Below, in pieces: positions 23,534 to 34,924 of a DNA stretch of 64,000 nucleotides. Every line of letters starts with the position of its first letter. Positions within the stretch are counted from its first letter, which is position 1. The notes below the pieces were generated by a model. It saw only the letters and a program-made list of their open reading frames with translations. It did not search any database and had not been told where the DNA came from. A program made the translations under genes and the position numbers. The DNA is from Mytilus galloprovincialis. Lineage: Eukaryota > Mollusca > Bivalvia > Mytilida > Mytilidae. The stretch lies in NCBI RefSeq assembly GCF_965363235.1, contig NC_134847.1:59800439-59864438 (forward strand), in the 5' to 3' direction.

Positions 23534-24372
23534 CCAAAAGCAGAACATTTACCATTTACATCTTTCAATTTGAAACAAAATGTAAATATTCTATCGACTT
23601 GTCACCCAGTTCTGATCCTCGACTAGTCTTAATAACTACTCTTTGTGGCATCTTAGTTGCTTATTACTTTAAACAAGCGACTTGATGAATCTAGAAAAAC
23701 TACAATATTTAGCCCTTTAGATGAAACTTGAAAAAAGCAGTTTAATTACTTAATTGATAACCCGTAACATTTAAATATAACAGAGATTTAATGAACCTTA
23801 ACATCATACATAATAATAACAAAATGATCTGTTCATATACCATGTATACATCAATAAACACAAGTTCATTTTCATCTATCATTGTAACAATTTGCCTAAT
23901 CCATCTCTTTTTCACGTTTCACAGTACCTTTGACGTATCAAACGTTATTTTTTTCAATACTATGCGAGTCTTTTTGAGACGAAACGCGCGTCTGGCGTAA
24001 TTATAAAATTTTAATCCTGGAATCTATGATGAGTTTATTTCACCTGTTTGGAGTGACAGTAAAACAACTGATAGATAAATCGCACCTTTGATTACCAATA
24101 AATATATGCATGTGTAATTTTCACAAAAACGTTTCAGCTAAAACGTTTGCAAAGAGTGCTTATTCAGATTCCAGTTTACTTTACTGGATATTTCTTTTAA
24201 ACGAATAGACAGGGATACATTTAGACTGATGTAGATTTATGAATATAACTCTTTACTGATCCCACAGGTAATTGAAGAGAAAATGCACACTCCTTTCACT
24301 CGATTAGACATTGCACACAATACAGACTTAAAGGATACGGTTCAGAAACACACATGTACACACAATACATAG
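23534..24372. other. Intergenic, downstream of the amine oxidase gene
   Basis: Contains a repeat fragment near 23960-24020 ('gacgaaacgcgcgtctggcg'). The remainder is probably 3' flank or UTR of the minus-strand amine oxidase gene. Confidence 0.35.
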
Positions 24373-26937
24373 TTAATGTTGAATAGGGTACGGTTCGGAA
24401 ACACACATGTCCGGTACAGGTGCATTATCATAAACAGTATTATTGAACACTGCTAAAGCTGGAATATCAAATGTCGCTGTCCTGTCAAAGAAATTAAAGG
24501 GTTTAAGTGTAAATCCTGATTCTACTTTAATTGTCATGGGAACATCTTCAGATGTAGGAATATGCAGAAAACCAACTGATAACCAAGTCACTATATCTTC
24601 ATTTGCGATAGACTCGCCATCTAACATATCTTCTAAATATAACTGTGAAGGAGACGTATCATTAAAAAGTTTATTATCCACTGGAAAGTACAGAGGCTTT
24701 ACGTATTGTTCCTCGTCCTTTTGTTTAGTTATTGCACAGTGATATTTTGTAAATGAAAGTTCCTGCATTCTTGGATAATCGTCAGGAAGATTTTGTGAAC
24801 TTGTTGACATAGGGATAATTCTATAGCCGCGGTTAACACCATTTTTATTTTTCTTGTTTCTATTAACTATGGTCCAATATTTTTGGTTTTCCGTGTCTAC
24901 TTTAAGTCCAGTCTCCTTCTCTACAAAATCCCATTCTATATATCTAGTATGATTGTAAAAGAAATAATTCGAAGGGTCGGTTTTGTTATTTTTCATTGCG
25001 CGGTTGACGTCTCCGTATTTCCAATGAATAAGCTGGAAGTCATTGTCCTTGCCAGCTACATCCATATCGACTTTAAATCCGAATGTATGATCATGTATTG
25101 GACCAATGAGAGAATTTGCAACTTTGTATCCGAACGGAGTCTGGACATCTGAAGACGGATTCCAAAACGACCCCTGAATAAATCCAGTAGCAGAAGCAGT
25201 AGTCTTAACTCTTCCATCAAGATAAAACTGAAAATCAATAATGTAGTCATAGTTACCAACCTGTGTAGGATACCTAGCCACTAAAAAGTTGTTATTAAGT
25301 CCTGCTTCAACATCTTGCCCTTTGTGTCGCCATAACGGATCTTGAGCATTAACCTCGAAAATACAAAATGTCGGTAAAATTGAAGCTTTTAGTCCTCTGG
25401 GATTCCAACCCGAGCTATTCAAGTAGGACGCGTAAAATGGACAGTCAACTCGCGGAATTGCCCGCTTTGCTTCACCTAACCCATACACGGAATCCAGGTA
25501 TACCATGTTATCTTGTCCTGAGCCATCGGCAGAATAAACAAGTGCTATCTCGTTCAAAGAATTCTCGTAAATTATTCTTTCTCCCTTAAATCTTACATCA
25601 AATATCGATGGACCTCTATGTTGACCCGTGGAAACAGTAAACGACCAACCCATCCAATTGACAACATGTCCAGATATTGTATATCTAGGCCCATGAGGTT
25701 CGTATGTACTCGTTCCCGGGTAGTGGGAGTCCGGTCTTGAAGGAGAGTTAACCTGTCTAATGGGAAGAGTCTCTTGAATTATATACTCTTTGTAACCTTC
25801 TGGATATTTTATGTATTTCAGTTTTCCACTGTTATATACATTTATTAGCTCTGTAATATTTGAAAATGGACCTTGATTTAAATAAAAGAAGTCATATGTA
25901 AACCAATCAGACGTATTTTGACCGCTATGGGACAACCTTCCAGTAAATGGTAGGATGTTTAAGAAGTCGAACTCTTTATCCCCTAAACCTCTTAATCCTA
26001 TTGTAAACCGACTCACTCTCCCAGACCCGTCATTATGTGGCCCGTTCGGCATGATAGAAACGTCTTCGTATACGTTATTAATGTCAAAACTGTCTTTGAG
26101 TAACGCCGCTATTTTATCTAAATCCGCTAGAATAGAAAATATGATTTCACCTATTTCAACATTATCATATGGTCTACTTTCATACGGCACCTCTCCGTCT
26201 TTCAATAGCTGTGTTACTTTAACATCGGGTGATTGCCCCTCCAATGGGCCAATCTTATATTGCATATAATCCTTTTGGTCAATATTACCTCTGATTACAA
26301 CAGCAGTGGCATATCTGCCCGGGAATTTACCGTCATCGTCTAAATACTGCAAAGCTTCTCTTTTATTAGGTGGATGTAAAAACATTGTTCCTATGAAATT
26401 AGATTTGAAGGTAAGTTCTTGACCATGATCAACGTCTACTATTTTAAATTCAACCAGAGTTCTATGTACGAGGGTCATCTCTTCGGCACTCAGAGGAGCA
26501 AATAAATTAGGTTTTGTTGATGGAAGGATCGGATTTCTCCACACACACCTTTTACATGTTTGTTCATCAGAACCTGTTGATGTTGGTGTGTGTTCAATGT
26601 CCGTGTTTTTGACCTCTCCTTTGTTGTCTAATGACTTCTTATCATGATTTGTTGGTGATGGATTATCATTTGTAACTGTTGTAATAACTCGTTGTTCTGA
26701 TTGTTTGATTTCCAACCTTCCTGTTCCTCTTTGGTTTTGACAATTTTCCGTATGTGCCAATTTTGATTCGTTGCCATTGTACACAAATATTCCAATGCAA
26801 AGCCCTGCAGCAAAGCCGATTATAAAAACTATAATACCTAATAATTGTCCACAAACAAGGATTTTTAAAGATGATGTCTTCTTTTCTTTGGGTTCGTTGG
26901 TGAACTCGTATGCACGGTTTGAATAGTTGTTTGCCAT
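24373..26937 (-). CDS. Membrane-anchored copper amine oxidase (primary-amine oxidase, AOC family)
   Basis: The enzyme class oxidises primary amines to aldehydes, releasing H2O2 and ammonia, using copper and a tyrosine-derived topaquinone. The 854-aa product starts at ATG 26935-26937 (MANNYSNRAYEF), the first true ATG in a longer open frame and in a good context (ACCATGG). A short cytoplasmic tail precedes one hydrophobic segment (about residues 29-55), giving a type II anchor. Catalytic features are all visible: YLDSVYGLG with the catalytic Asp, GNYDY with the topaquinone Tyr, copper ligands HDH in GPIHDHTFGFKVDMD, and a third His in GFLHIPTSEDVP. Length and order fit vertebrate AOC3-type enzymes. 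The coding region is uninterrupted, with no intron needed. A TTTTTAG acceptor just before 26965 suggests an upstream non-coding exon. The specific substrate is unknown. Confidence 0.93.
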   Translation of the reverse strand: MANNYSNRAYEFTNEPKEKKTSSLKILVCGQLLGIIVFIIGFAAGLCIGIFVYNGNESKLAHTENCQNQRGTGRLEIKQSEQRVITTVTNDNPSPTNHDKKSLDNKGEVKNTDIEHTPTSTGSDEQTCKRCVWRNPILPSTKPNLFAPLSAEEMTLVHRTLVEFKIVDVDHGQELTFKSNFIGTMFLHPPNKREALQYLDDDGKFPGRYATAVVIRGNIDQKDYMQYKIGPLEGQSPDVKVTQLLKDGEVPYESRPYDNVEIGEIIFSILADLDKIAALLKDSFDINNVYEDVSIMPNGPHNDGSGRVSRFTIGLRGLGDKEFDFLNILPFTGRLSHSGQNTSDWFTYDFFYLNQGPFSNITELINVYNSGKLKYIKYPEGYKEYIIQETLPIRQVNSPSRPDSHYPGTSTYEPHGPRYTISGHVVNWMGWSFTVSTGQHRGPSIFDVRFKGERIIYENSLNEIALVYSADGSGQDNMVYLDSVYGLGEAKRAIPRVDCPFYASYLNSSGWNPRGLKASILPTFCIFEVNAQDPLWRHKGQDVEAGLNNNFLVARYPTQVGNYDYIIDFQFYLDGRVKTTASATGFIQGSFWNPSSDVQTPFGYKVANSLIGPIHDHTFGFKVDMDVAGKDNDFQLIHWKYGDVNRAMKNNKTDPSNYFFYNHTRYIEWDFVEKETGLKVDTENQKYWTIVNRNKKNKNGVNRGYRIIPMSTSSQNLPDDYPRMQELSFTKYHCAITKQKDEEQYVKPLYFPVDNKLFNDTSPSQLYLEDMLDGESIANEDIVTWLSVGFLHIPTSEDVPMTIKVESGFTLKPFNFFDRTATFDIPALAVFNNTVYDNAPVPDMCVSEPYPIQH

Positions 26938-26973
26938 GGTATTTCTTTTCAATGGTGCTCTAAAAATTAACAA

Positions 26974-27720
26974 ATAATATGACTAATATTGTCTTAAAAA
27001 ACCCATGTCGTAGACAAAATATGGACACATAATGAGGCAGGACTTTAAATCAATTTTCCAATTGTTAACTTCGCATTTTTCAGCAGTAATGTACCACCTT
27101 TTCAATCATTTGGCGTATACACATCTTAACTAATACGTTACTTAGGCTCGTGAATATTCACGCTTTACGGAATTCATTAAAAAAAAATATGAGGAAAGTC
27201 AAAATTGGCATTTCCGATTGTTACACTTTGACTAATTGATGATTGACATAGCGGGTGACATATGCACACCAAGAGACGTGCTTATTCTGTCGCTGTCGAA
27301 TAGCCTATTCTTGTTACCTTTTGAGTTCATATGATTTTGTAATTTTGTTGTAATTTTTTTGCCTTGACTTTTGATCGGTTTCTGTGTTTTAGAGATTTGA
27401 ACAATGGTAAACTAATGTTGCCTCTTACTTACAGTGAGTGTGTGTCTCCTATATATTAAAGTCCGGGTATGGAAGAAACAATAAGAGGAATGAATAACTG
27501 GAATCGCATGGAGTCAATTAAAAGTGAGATCATGTTCGTCCATAACAACTTATCATGGCACGAATTAATTGTCAACTAAGGCTTTATCTTGAAAATAAAA
27601 TAAAAAAAAAAAAAAAATAATAGAGGATTTAAAAAAAACACACACACGCACAGATAAATTTCAGAAAAACAGCAGAATTCAGCGATGGCAAAAAAATGTG
27701 TTTCAATAATTGACCTGTAG
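26974..27720. other. 5' flank of the amine oxidase gene
   Basis: It should contain the 5' UTR intron and perhaps the promoter. An A-rich run lies at 27595-27645. No exon could be identified. Confidence 0.35.
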
Positions 27721-28167
27721 TAGAATGAAATTCAAAACAGCATGGCTGTGGCTATTGATTGACACATTAAATTCATCCATTGGCTGGGACAATTTAGGTA
27801 AACGTTTGTATGTAACGACCACTGTTCACTATGTACTTTTTAAAGACACTTAAACTATTGGGTCACCAAAGGTTCTCAACACCTTAATAAAGTAATTCGA
27901 AAAATTAATCAGAAATAACACGATGTTTTGATTTATACCAATTATATAAATCAAAACATTAAGGTTATTTCTGATTAATTTTTCGAATTATTTTATAATT
28001 AAAGGCGTTTGGAAACCTTTGGTGACCCCACAGTTTAAATGTCTATCGTAGGTACGTCGTGAACAGTGGTCGTTACAGACAAACGTTCACGTAAATTGTC
28101 CCAGTCAATGAATGAATTTAATGTGTCAATCAATGGCCACAGCCACACTGTTTTGAATTTCATTCTA
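27721..28167. repeat. Large palindrome / foldback element
   Basis: Left arm 27721-27943 (TAGAATGAAATTCAAAACAG... to ...GTTTTGATTTATACC) is the near-perfect reverse complement of right arm 27945-28167 (...CTGTTTTGAATTTCATTCTA). Almost no spacer separates them. No protein is encoded. Confidence 0.8.
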
Positions 28168-29745
28168 ATTGCTGACTTACCTTGTATAATATAGACAGAT
28201 TTCACAGTCCAGTTTTCATTGTAGTTTCATATTTAGAAACTCATTTCAGTATCTGCGTCATGTATCACTCATCTTGCTCGAGATTTTAACGATAGCAAAA
28301 TATGATTTGAAAGAAAGTCAAGGGTGAAACTCCAGAAAAATAATTTGCTTGTCTTTAAGTTTACTTTATCGCCAAATCAAACTCTAAAGAATAGCAAAGA
28401 TGTATCACTTTAATACTACATATATCTGTATTTGTCAGATGTCATTCAGTATGTTGACAAATTATTTGATCTTTGCTTGTTCCAGTAATCGTTCATTACT
28501 GTACAATGAAGTATAAAGGTTGACTGATCAACACATATATTTATAACATGACCACGTACCGCATCACAATAAATCTGTAAACAAAATTAACTTCAATGCA
28601 GAAAATAATTTGTATGTAAACTGTCTTTTTAACTTTGATACTTCTGATTAAACTATCAGTATGCATTTGAAGACAACCTTATTCCATACTACCTTCTCAT
28701 TTTGTTTGTAGGAACCATCGTAATTGACTTTCCTCAAATATTGTATAATATATGGGAGTGTACTTGTTAAATTCAATAAACGTTTTGCAAAATTTCTCAG
28801 TCAATAGATAGTGTTGTGCCTTTATTGTAAAGATTTTAGTTTTTTCCTGAAATATTAGATGTGGATTCATTTGATTTATTTGTTTAACATTAAACAATAT
28901 AGTGAAATAAAAAAAAAATGATTATCTTTATTCTTATAACAAATCCATTTTGTAAGTGTTTCTTCTCATACATGTATGTGTATAGGAACTGTCCCTTTGG
29001 GGTCACTGATAGGCCGGTAAATATGTAGGCTGTTCCTGTATAAAATGGAACTCGTCAAAGATATCATCTTCACACCCGTGTATATATTTTATACCAGATA
29101 TGAGCATTACAATCCAGTCCGGAATGCGGTTCGATAAAATTGCTCCCCTTGTTTATTTCGCTCTCCTGTCAAATCATGTAATTTCGCTACCTCCAATGGT
29201 AGACGCTACAACGATGGGTGTCGTCAAGAAAGGTACGATTAAAGAAATCAGCTAGGAATTAGACGATCACCATTGGTATAGGTGAGTTGTTTAATAGTTG
29301 TTGCTTTGGGATAAATTCATGTTTTGGATTTATTCATAATCAGGAATAGCTGGAAAGGAAAGAAACGTGTTGCTACGTTAACCCGGAAAGGCCGGGACGA
29401 ATTTTTAAAAAAAATCTAGAGACAATCGTTCTGAGTGTGCCACCTACACATTCAAACGTGTACACAAGCACAGTATTCCCTATCTATGTAATGTGTTTTC
29501 AAAATCATGTGATTTAGGGCAAAAAAAGGTAGCAGCTTTTTGTATCTTGTTGTTAAGCATTTCCAGGGGAGATAATGTTATTTTTCACGGTGTGTTCGAT
29601 AGGTTTGTTACATTGTAACATTATATAATACACACTCATAAAGTGGATTAAAATAGCCTCCCACACTCAATTAACTGAATTTTAATTATTCTATTTACCG
29701 TAGTGCTATTACATAAGACTTCGGAGGTTCATATCACTTATATTC
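28168..29745. other. Intergenic stretch, with one small signal-peptide-like frame
   Basis: Mostly AT-rich with no recognised gene apart from the short frame at 29124-29255, listed separately. Confidence 0.35.
29124..29255 (+). CDS. Possible small secreted peptide or first exon (43 codons)
   Basis: The ATG-initiated frame starts MRFDKIAPLVYFALLSNHV and continues ISLPPMVDATTMG, ending in TAG. The N-terminus looks like a signal peptide. A GTGAGT donor-like site follows at about 29282. I do not recognise a family and there is no second exon in view, so chance remains likely. Confidence 0.18.
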   Translation: MRFDKIAPLVYFALLSNHVISLPPMVDATTMGVVKKGTIKEIS

Positions 29746-29751
29746 AACGTT

Positions 29752-32388
29752 AGTGTATTTGTACTTGTAGAGAAATCCATTACATCAGTCGAACAAACAT
29801 CTTTAATTACTGATGGAGAAATTGAATGGGTAAAGATCAAAATTAAAAACAACAAAGACTTGCTAGTTGGATCCTTTTACATGCCACACAGAGATCAAAA
29901 ACACCTAAATGAACTGCAAAAGTCACTTGAGAAAGCCAGGACTAATGGGAACACCAATGTCATTCTAACGGGAGATTTCAACTGCCCTGACATCATATGG
30001 GACACTGCAACAGCCCTTGGACCAGACAGAGAAATCCAACAAGGACTAGTTGATATAGCTGAAACATATAATCTGACACAAATACACACTGTACCAACTC
30101 GTGAAGGAAACCTCCTAGATCTTGTATTTGTTACGAATCCAACTCTAGTTAAATCATCAAATAACGTACCAGGTATATCAGACCATGACATTATAATCAC
30201 CGACCTGGAAACAAAAGTACACCATCAAAAAAGCTTACCAAGAAAATGCTATATCTACAAGAAGGCGAAATGGGACCAAATCACCACAGACCTTAAACAC
30301 ACCCTAGAGGAGGTCAAAGAAAAACATCACCAAGGAGCTGAGGTACATCAACTTTGGGACACCTTCAAAAGTCAGCTTCAAAAAACAATGAATACAAACA
30401 TTCCGAACAAAGAGATAAGATCAAGAAATAACATCCCATGGATCAAACACAAACAGAGAAAAATGCTAAAGAAAAAACAGAGGCTATACAAACAAGCCAG
30501 AAAAACAAACAAATGGTCAAATTATAGGTCCTTCCAAAAGGAATGCAAGAAACAACTGAGGAAAGCAGAATATGAATATGTCAACCAAAACATCTTTGAG
30601 GGCCTAAACAACAATGACACAAAGCCGTTTTGGAAATACATTAAATCCAAACGCCAGGACTCAGGAGGAATAGCACCATTAAAAAAGGGAACTACTCTTG
30701 TCAGTGACAGTAAAGGAAAAGCCGAACTCCTACTAGAACAATTCAAGTCCGTATTCACAATAACATCAGACACTAACCTACCAACAACAAGAATACGAGC
30801 AAAAATCAATATAACACCTCTAACGATCGACCAAAAGGGGCTGGAGAAACTACTAAAAAACACAAACCCTAATAAAGCCTCTGGACCAGACAACATCCCA
30901 AACCGCATACTCAAGGAATGTGCTGAACAACTAGCACCCATCCTACAAATCATAATGCAATGCTCGCTAGACACAGGTGAACTACCAAAAGACTGGAGAG
31001 ACGCAAACATATCCAGTATCTTCAAAAAAGGAGACAAACACCTGGCAGAAAACTACAGACCTGTATCCTTAACATCTGTCATCAGCAAAATTCTAGAACA
31101 CATCGTATGCAGGCATATTCTTAAACATCTGGAAAAAAACAAAATACTAACCAACTTAAACCACGGCTTCAGGTCAGGATACTCATGTGAAACCCAACTC
31201 ATAACTACCATCAACGACTTCTTACAAGAACACGACAAGGGACATCAAATCGACGTAGGCATATTAGATTTTTCAAAAGCTTTCGACACCGTACCACACA
31301 ACAAATTATTACATAAATTAGATCAGTATGGAATTAAAGGAAATACACACAAATGGCTTAAGAACTTCCTAACTGCAAGATCAATGAGAACCATCGTGGA
31401 AGGCGAATCATCTGGCGAAACAACAGTCGACTCTGGGGTCCCCCAGGGCACAGTCTTAGGACCAATCCTATTCCTGTGCCACATCAATGACTTACCAGAC
31501 AGTGTAACATCATCAGTAAGACTATTTGCTGACGACTGCCTACTATACAGAACAATTAAAAATAGCCAAGACCAACAAAAGCTACAAACAGATTTGGAAC
31601 AACTAGAAATCTGGGCCGACAAATGGGGAATGCGATTCAACGCCAAAAAGTGCTATGTTCTATCCATAAACAAAAAAGCAGACAAATTCTACACGCTTAA
31701 TAAACACATCCTACAAGAAGTACAAGTGAACCCCTACTTAGGACTCCAAATCTCAAACGATCTGAAATGGAGCTTCCACATAAATAACATCAGCAAGAAA
31801 GCCAACGCCACCTTGGGCTTTCTTCGGAGGAACTTGAGGAACGTACCAGAAGCATGTAGGAAAGTAGCATATATATCCCTTGTAAGATCAACCATGGAAT
31901 ATGGCGCAACAATCTGGAACCCATATATGAAAGGGGATATTGACAAACTAGAACGTATCCAAAACAGAGGCTTACGATTCATAAAGAAAAACTACAGGAG
32001 TCGGGAAACAGGGTCCATAACTAATATGAGACGCCAGCTTGAAATGGAGACGCTAGAGGAAAGAAGACACAGCCTCCGTCTTATCCTGATTTACAAGGTG
32101 GTTGAGGGTCTGGTGCCGGCTCTACCAGCCGACAATTTTGTCATACCAGCAAGACCGAAACGAACAATTAAAGCCAAAACGTACTTAAACTGTGAAACTG
32201 ACAATATCATCGAACGTCAAGTTATTAATAACACCAGAGGACTGAAAGTACCAAATAGCAACAAACCACAGTACAAACATTCATTTTTTGTGGAAACAAC
32301 TATTCACTGGAACCAACTACCAGATAAAGTTGTGCATGCAGGTTCTGTAGAGGCATTTAAGACCGCTCTACAAGAACACCGCCCATAA
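29752..32388 (+). CDS. LINE ORF2-like protein: partial AP-type endonuclease plus reverse transcriptase
   Basis: The sequence begins within the endonuclease (SVFVLVEKSITSVEQ) and continues with LLVGSFYMPHRD, LTGDFNCPDIIWD and GISDHDIIITD, whose Asp/His residues belong to the active site. The RT follows: NKASGPDNIPNRIL, AENYRPVSLTSV, LDFSKAFDTVPH (motif A), SGVPQGTVLGPILFL (motif B) and RLFADDCLLYR with the catalytic DD (motif C). The C-terminus ends WNQLPDKVVHAGS...ALQEHRP, as in many CR1/Jockey relatives. No start codon is present at the truncated 5' end. The nearby 16.8-19.3 kb relic is a distant, decayed relative. Confidence 0.9.
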   Translation, partial: SVFVLVEKSITSVEQTSLITDGEIEWVKIKIKNNKDLLVGSFYMPHRDQKHLNELQKSLEKARTNGNTNVILTGDFNCPDIIWDTATALGPDREIQQGLVDIAETYNLTQIHTVPTREGNLLDLVFVTNPTLVKSSNNVPGISDHDIIITDLETKVHHQKSLPRKCYIYKKAKWDQITTDLKHTLEEVKEKHHQGAEVHQLWDTFKSQLQKTMNTNIPNKEIRSRNNIPWIKHKQRKMLKKKQRLYKQARKTNKWSNYRSFQKECKKQLRKAEYEYVNQNIFEGLNNNDTKPFWKYIKSKRQDSGGIAPLKKGTTLVSDSKGKAELLLEQFKSVFTITSDTNLPTTRIRAKINITPLTIDQKGLEKLLKNTNPNKASGPDNIPNRILKECAEQLAPILQIIMQCSLDTGELPKDWRDANISSIFKKGDKHLAENYRPVSLTSVISKILEHIVCRHILKHLEKNKILTNLNHGFRSGYSCETQLITTINDFLQEHDKGHQIDVGILDFSKAFDTVPHNKLLHKLDQYGIKGNTHKWLKNFLTARSMRTIVEGESSGETTVDSGVPQGTVLGPILFLCHINDLPDSVTSSVRLFADDCLLYRTIKNSQDQQKLQTDLEQLEIWADKWGMRFNAKKCYVLSINKKADKFYTLNKHILQEVQVNPYLGLQISNDLKWSFHINNISKKANATLGFLRRNLRNVPEACRKVAYISLVRSTMEYGATIWNPYMKGDIDKLERIQNRGLRFIKKNYRSRETGSITNMRRQLEMETLEERRHSLRLILIYKVVEGLVPALPADNFVIPARPKRTIKAKTYLNCETDNIIERQVINNTRGLKVPNSNKPQYKHSFFVETTIHWNQLPDKVVHAGSVEAFKTALQEHRP

Positions 32389-32464
32389 CAACGGCGCTCT
32401 TCTCCACCGTGTATAAAAGCCTTAATAGGATTCTACACGTACCACTACAGATACAGATACAGAG
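29752..32464 (+). mobile_element. Young 5'-truncated LINE with open endonuclease/RT frame
   Basis: A CR1/Jockey-like non-LTR element flanked by AACGTT on both sides (29746-29751 and 32465-32470). Coding is open from the first inserted base through TAA at 32386-32388, about 878 codons, with no stop or frameshift. The 5' part of the endonuclease is missing, so the copy is dead on arrival. The 3' end carries an ACAGAT-type short tail repeat before the target duplication. It was inserted into a foldback element whose related copies lie immediately downstream. Confidence 0.88.
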
Positions 32465-32470
32465 AACGTT

Positions 32471-32790
32471 TTTATATCGGATTTTTTTTTACTATTTGAT
32501 GTTGAACGGTTCAAAGTAATAAAAAAAAATCCGATAAAACCGTTGAATGTAAATGATATGAATCTCAGAAGTCTTATATATTGTCCTCTAATATAAGACC
32601 GGAGGTTCATATCATTTACATTCAACATTTTTTATCGAACCTTTGCTTACTATCAATGTTGAACGGTTCAACGGTTCGATATTGGTAGTTAAAAAAAATC
32701 CGATAAAAAATAACGGTTCAACATTGATATAAAAAAAATCCGATAAACATATTGAATGTAAATGAAATGAAACTCTGAAGCCTTACATTA
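32471..32790. repeat. Foldback/hairpin repeats (target of the LINE)
   Basis: Two or three diverged hairpins contain 'ttgaatgtaaatgatatgaa' with its inverse 'ttcatatcatttacattcaa' and 'atccgataaa' blocks. The left flank of the LINE (29715-29751) is the other half of the same family. Confidence 0.6.
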
Positions 32791-34306
32791 TAGGACTATC
32801 GTTTATTAGTTCTTTATCCTAACTAAATGTTTTTTGTGGTGTACATTACAAAAAAAGGGGGGGGGGGTCAAAAACACCAAAATACCTTAACAATCCTACA
32901 ATATCTGTTTACAGAATGAGAGAGATATTTCGTATTCTAAAACTAATTTTTCTCACATGTTTGTTAGACATGTTGAAAATACAGACAAAATTAATGTTTA
33001 GTACGTATATCCATCCCCTCTTTTTCAATTCATTAGTTGAAGATACAGCTCTGAAGAATATGCAATAACCTACATTATTCTAACATGTGAAGACCAATGA
33101 AAACATTTGATATGATTTGAAAACAAGGCCAATTAAGTAGGAACTTTGTGTTTCGTAGACATAAATTATAATTCAACATTTTCGATTAATATTTTAAATT
33201 TTCTTTATTTCATATTCTAGTATATTTAATAACATGTTTATATTTTGTGATGCATCTGATGTATAAATCCAGTGTCAGATCCGTGAAAGAGCTTTTAGTT
33301 CCGATCCGTTTGTACGGGGAACATGTGGTTGCAACCCCCTCTTTAATTGCCTGTTCGATTTTTATGTTTGCAGTGTCGAAAAGGGAGATAGACAGCAGTT
33401 TTATCAAGAAGTTATGTGAAAGTTCTGCTATACATCCGACGGTTAGGAATTATTCTGAAGTACACTTGTCGACCAGAGGCATAGAACAGAGAGGAGAGGT
33501 TTTAAAGTACCAGATGCTTATCTGAGATTCCAATTTGAACTAAAGAAAGCAATATATAAAGATATGTAGGAGAAATAATCTATATGAATAAAGTTATGCC
33601 ACAAAAGGAACTTGTTTTTTTTTATATACATAATTTGTCAAACGTATCCATAACAGAAGAGATGTGAATGCATCCTTCATAGCCTTGTAATACTGATGGT
33701 AATAGTTTATATAATTTCTGAGATGATATAGTAGTGCCATTGGTTTCCTCTTTCTCCTTCTTCATAGAACTTGATCAGCTGAACCCTTCTTTTTTTTTTA
33801 AATTAGAGCCCTGTTCAAGAACAGAATAAAGAGCATATGCTTAATTTTCGTTCTTTTAGAATCATCATTTTTTTTTAAAATAAAACAGGTTGTACATTCT
33901 ACTAAAATATGCTAGTCAACCGTAAATGTAAACACCCCAAAAAAGGTCTTTAAATTAGTATAGTCATATTTAAACTTACAAAATATGTCAAAGGTTTAAG
34001 CATCCCAAACATTACCATGTGACTTGAATTTTTGATTTGTCAATATCAAGCAAACTCGATATTTCCCATAACATCATAATAGTTCCGTTTTTATTATCAA
34101 AACAACAAAGGACTAACTCTTGTACAAAACTGTAACAGATTATCAAAAACTGTCTAGTAAGTACAATTTTAACCCAAGCCGCTGCTCTTTTAAGCACCGT
34201 CTTAGCAACGGCTTGGTTGATTGTAAGTGTTTGGTGCAAAGACTGAAGACTTGAGACAATAACATGGAGGTAAGTATGTATAAGAACAACGTTTTAAAGA
34301 ATAAAG
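32791..34306. other. Intergenic without recognised gene
   Basis: Includes a G run at about 32859 and a 91-codon frame at 33250-33525 that resembles nothing I know. Otherwise AT-rich. Confidence 0.35.
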
Positions 34307-34390
34307 GCGGATTCGGGGGGGGGGGGGGGGGGGGTCTTAGCTCAGTCAGCCCCCCTCCCTCCTAATGTAAAATTCTAGATCCGCCACTGA
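34307..34390. repeat. Short inverted-repeat element with an 18-G run
   Basis: GGCGGATTC followed by a long G run, then CCCCCCTCCC and GATCCGCC at the right. Same general design as 2389-2511. Confidence 0.5.
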
Positions 34391-34924
34391 ATATTGGTTT
34401 GAACAGTGCGATAGAAGTCTTCAAATGTATATAAAAAAAAATGAGTCTTTGTGCTGGTTATTTACATACGGGAACGAAAATTTAACTTCAAATTGTGAAA
34501 AAGAGTGAGGGGTAAGATTCATTCAAAAAAAATATCGTCTGATCCAAAATTCGTTCGAAAAAATATTGTTGTCAGGCAAAATTTAAAACCAGAAAAAATA
34601 TGAATTCTGATCTTCTTAAAGTGTTAAGTTTTGAAAGAAAAAAATATTTTATTGGTGGAGGCGGACAATAAATGGTCGCGCTCAGACAAGAAAACCATAC
34701 CCCCTTTAAAGTTAAATGAATAACTTAATTCCTTGTTGATGGATTGTTTCCTGGCTTGCTTTGGTAGAGTATTGTTGCATGCTTCACATTCGAGTAATAT
34801 ATATACGCATGTGTAGTACATGAAATATGAAGACACCGGTGTACTACTATAGTACTTGACTTGTAATAGTGAGCATGTATGAGAAAAATAAAGTGAGCCA
34901 ATTGTAAGATGCTATAAGATAGAC

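Noticed and set aside
33250-33525. 91-codon frame on the plus strand (MHLMYKSSVRSVKELLVP...)
   Set aside because: No recognisable family, no splice or promoter context. Length is within what AT-rich intergenic DNA gives by chance.
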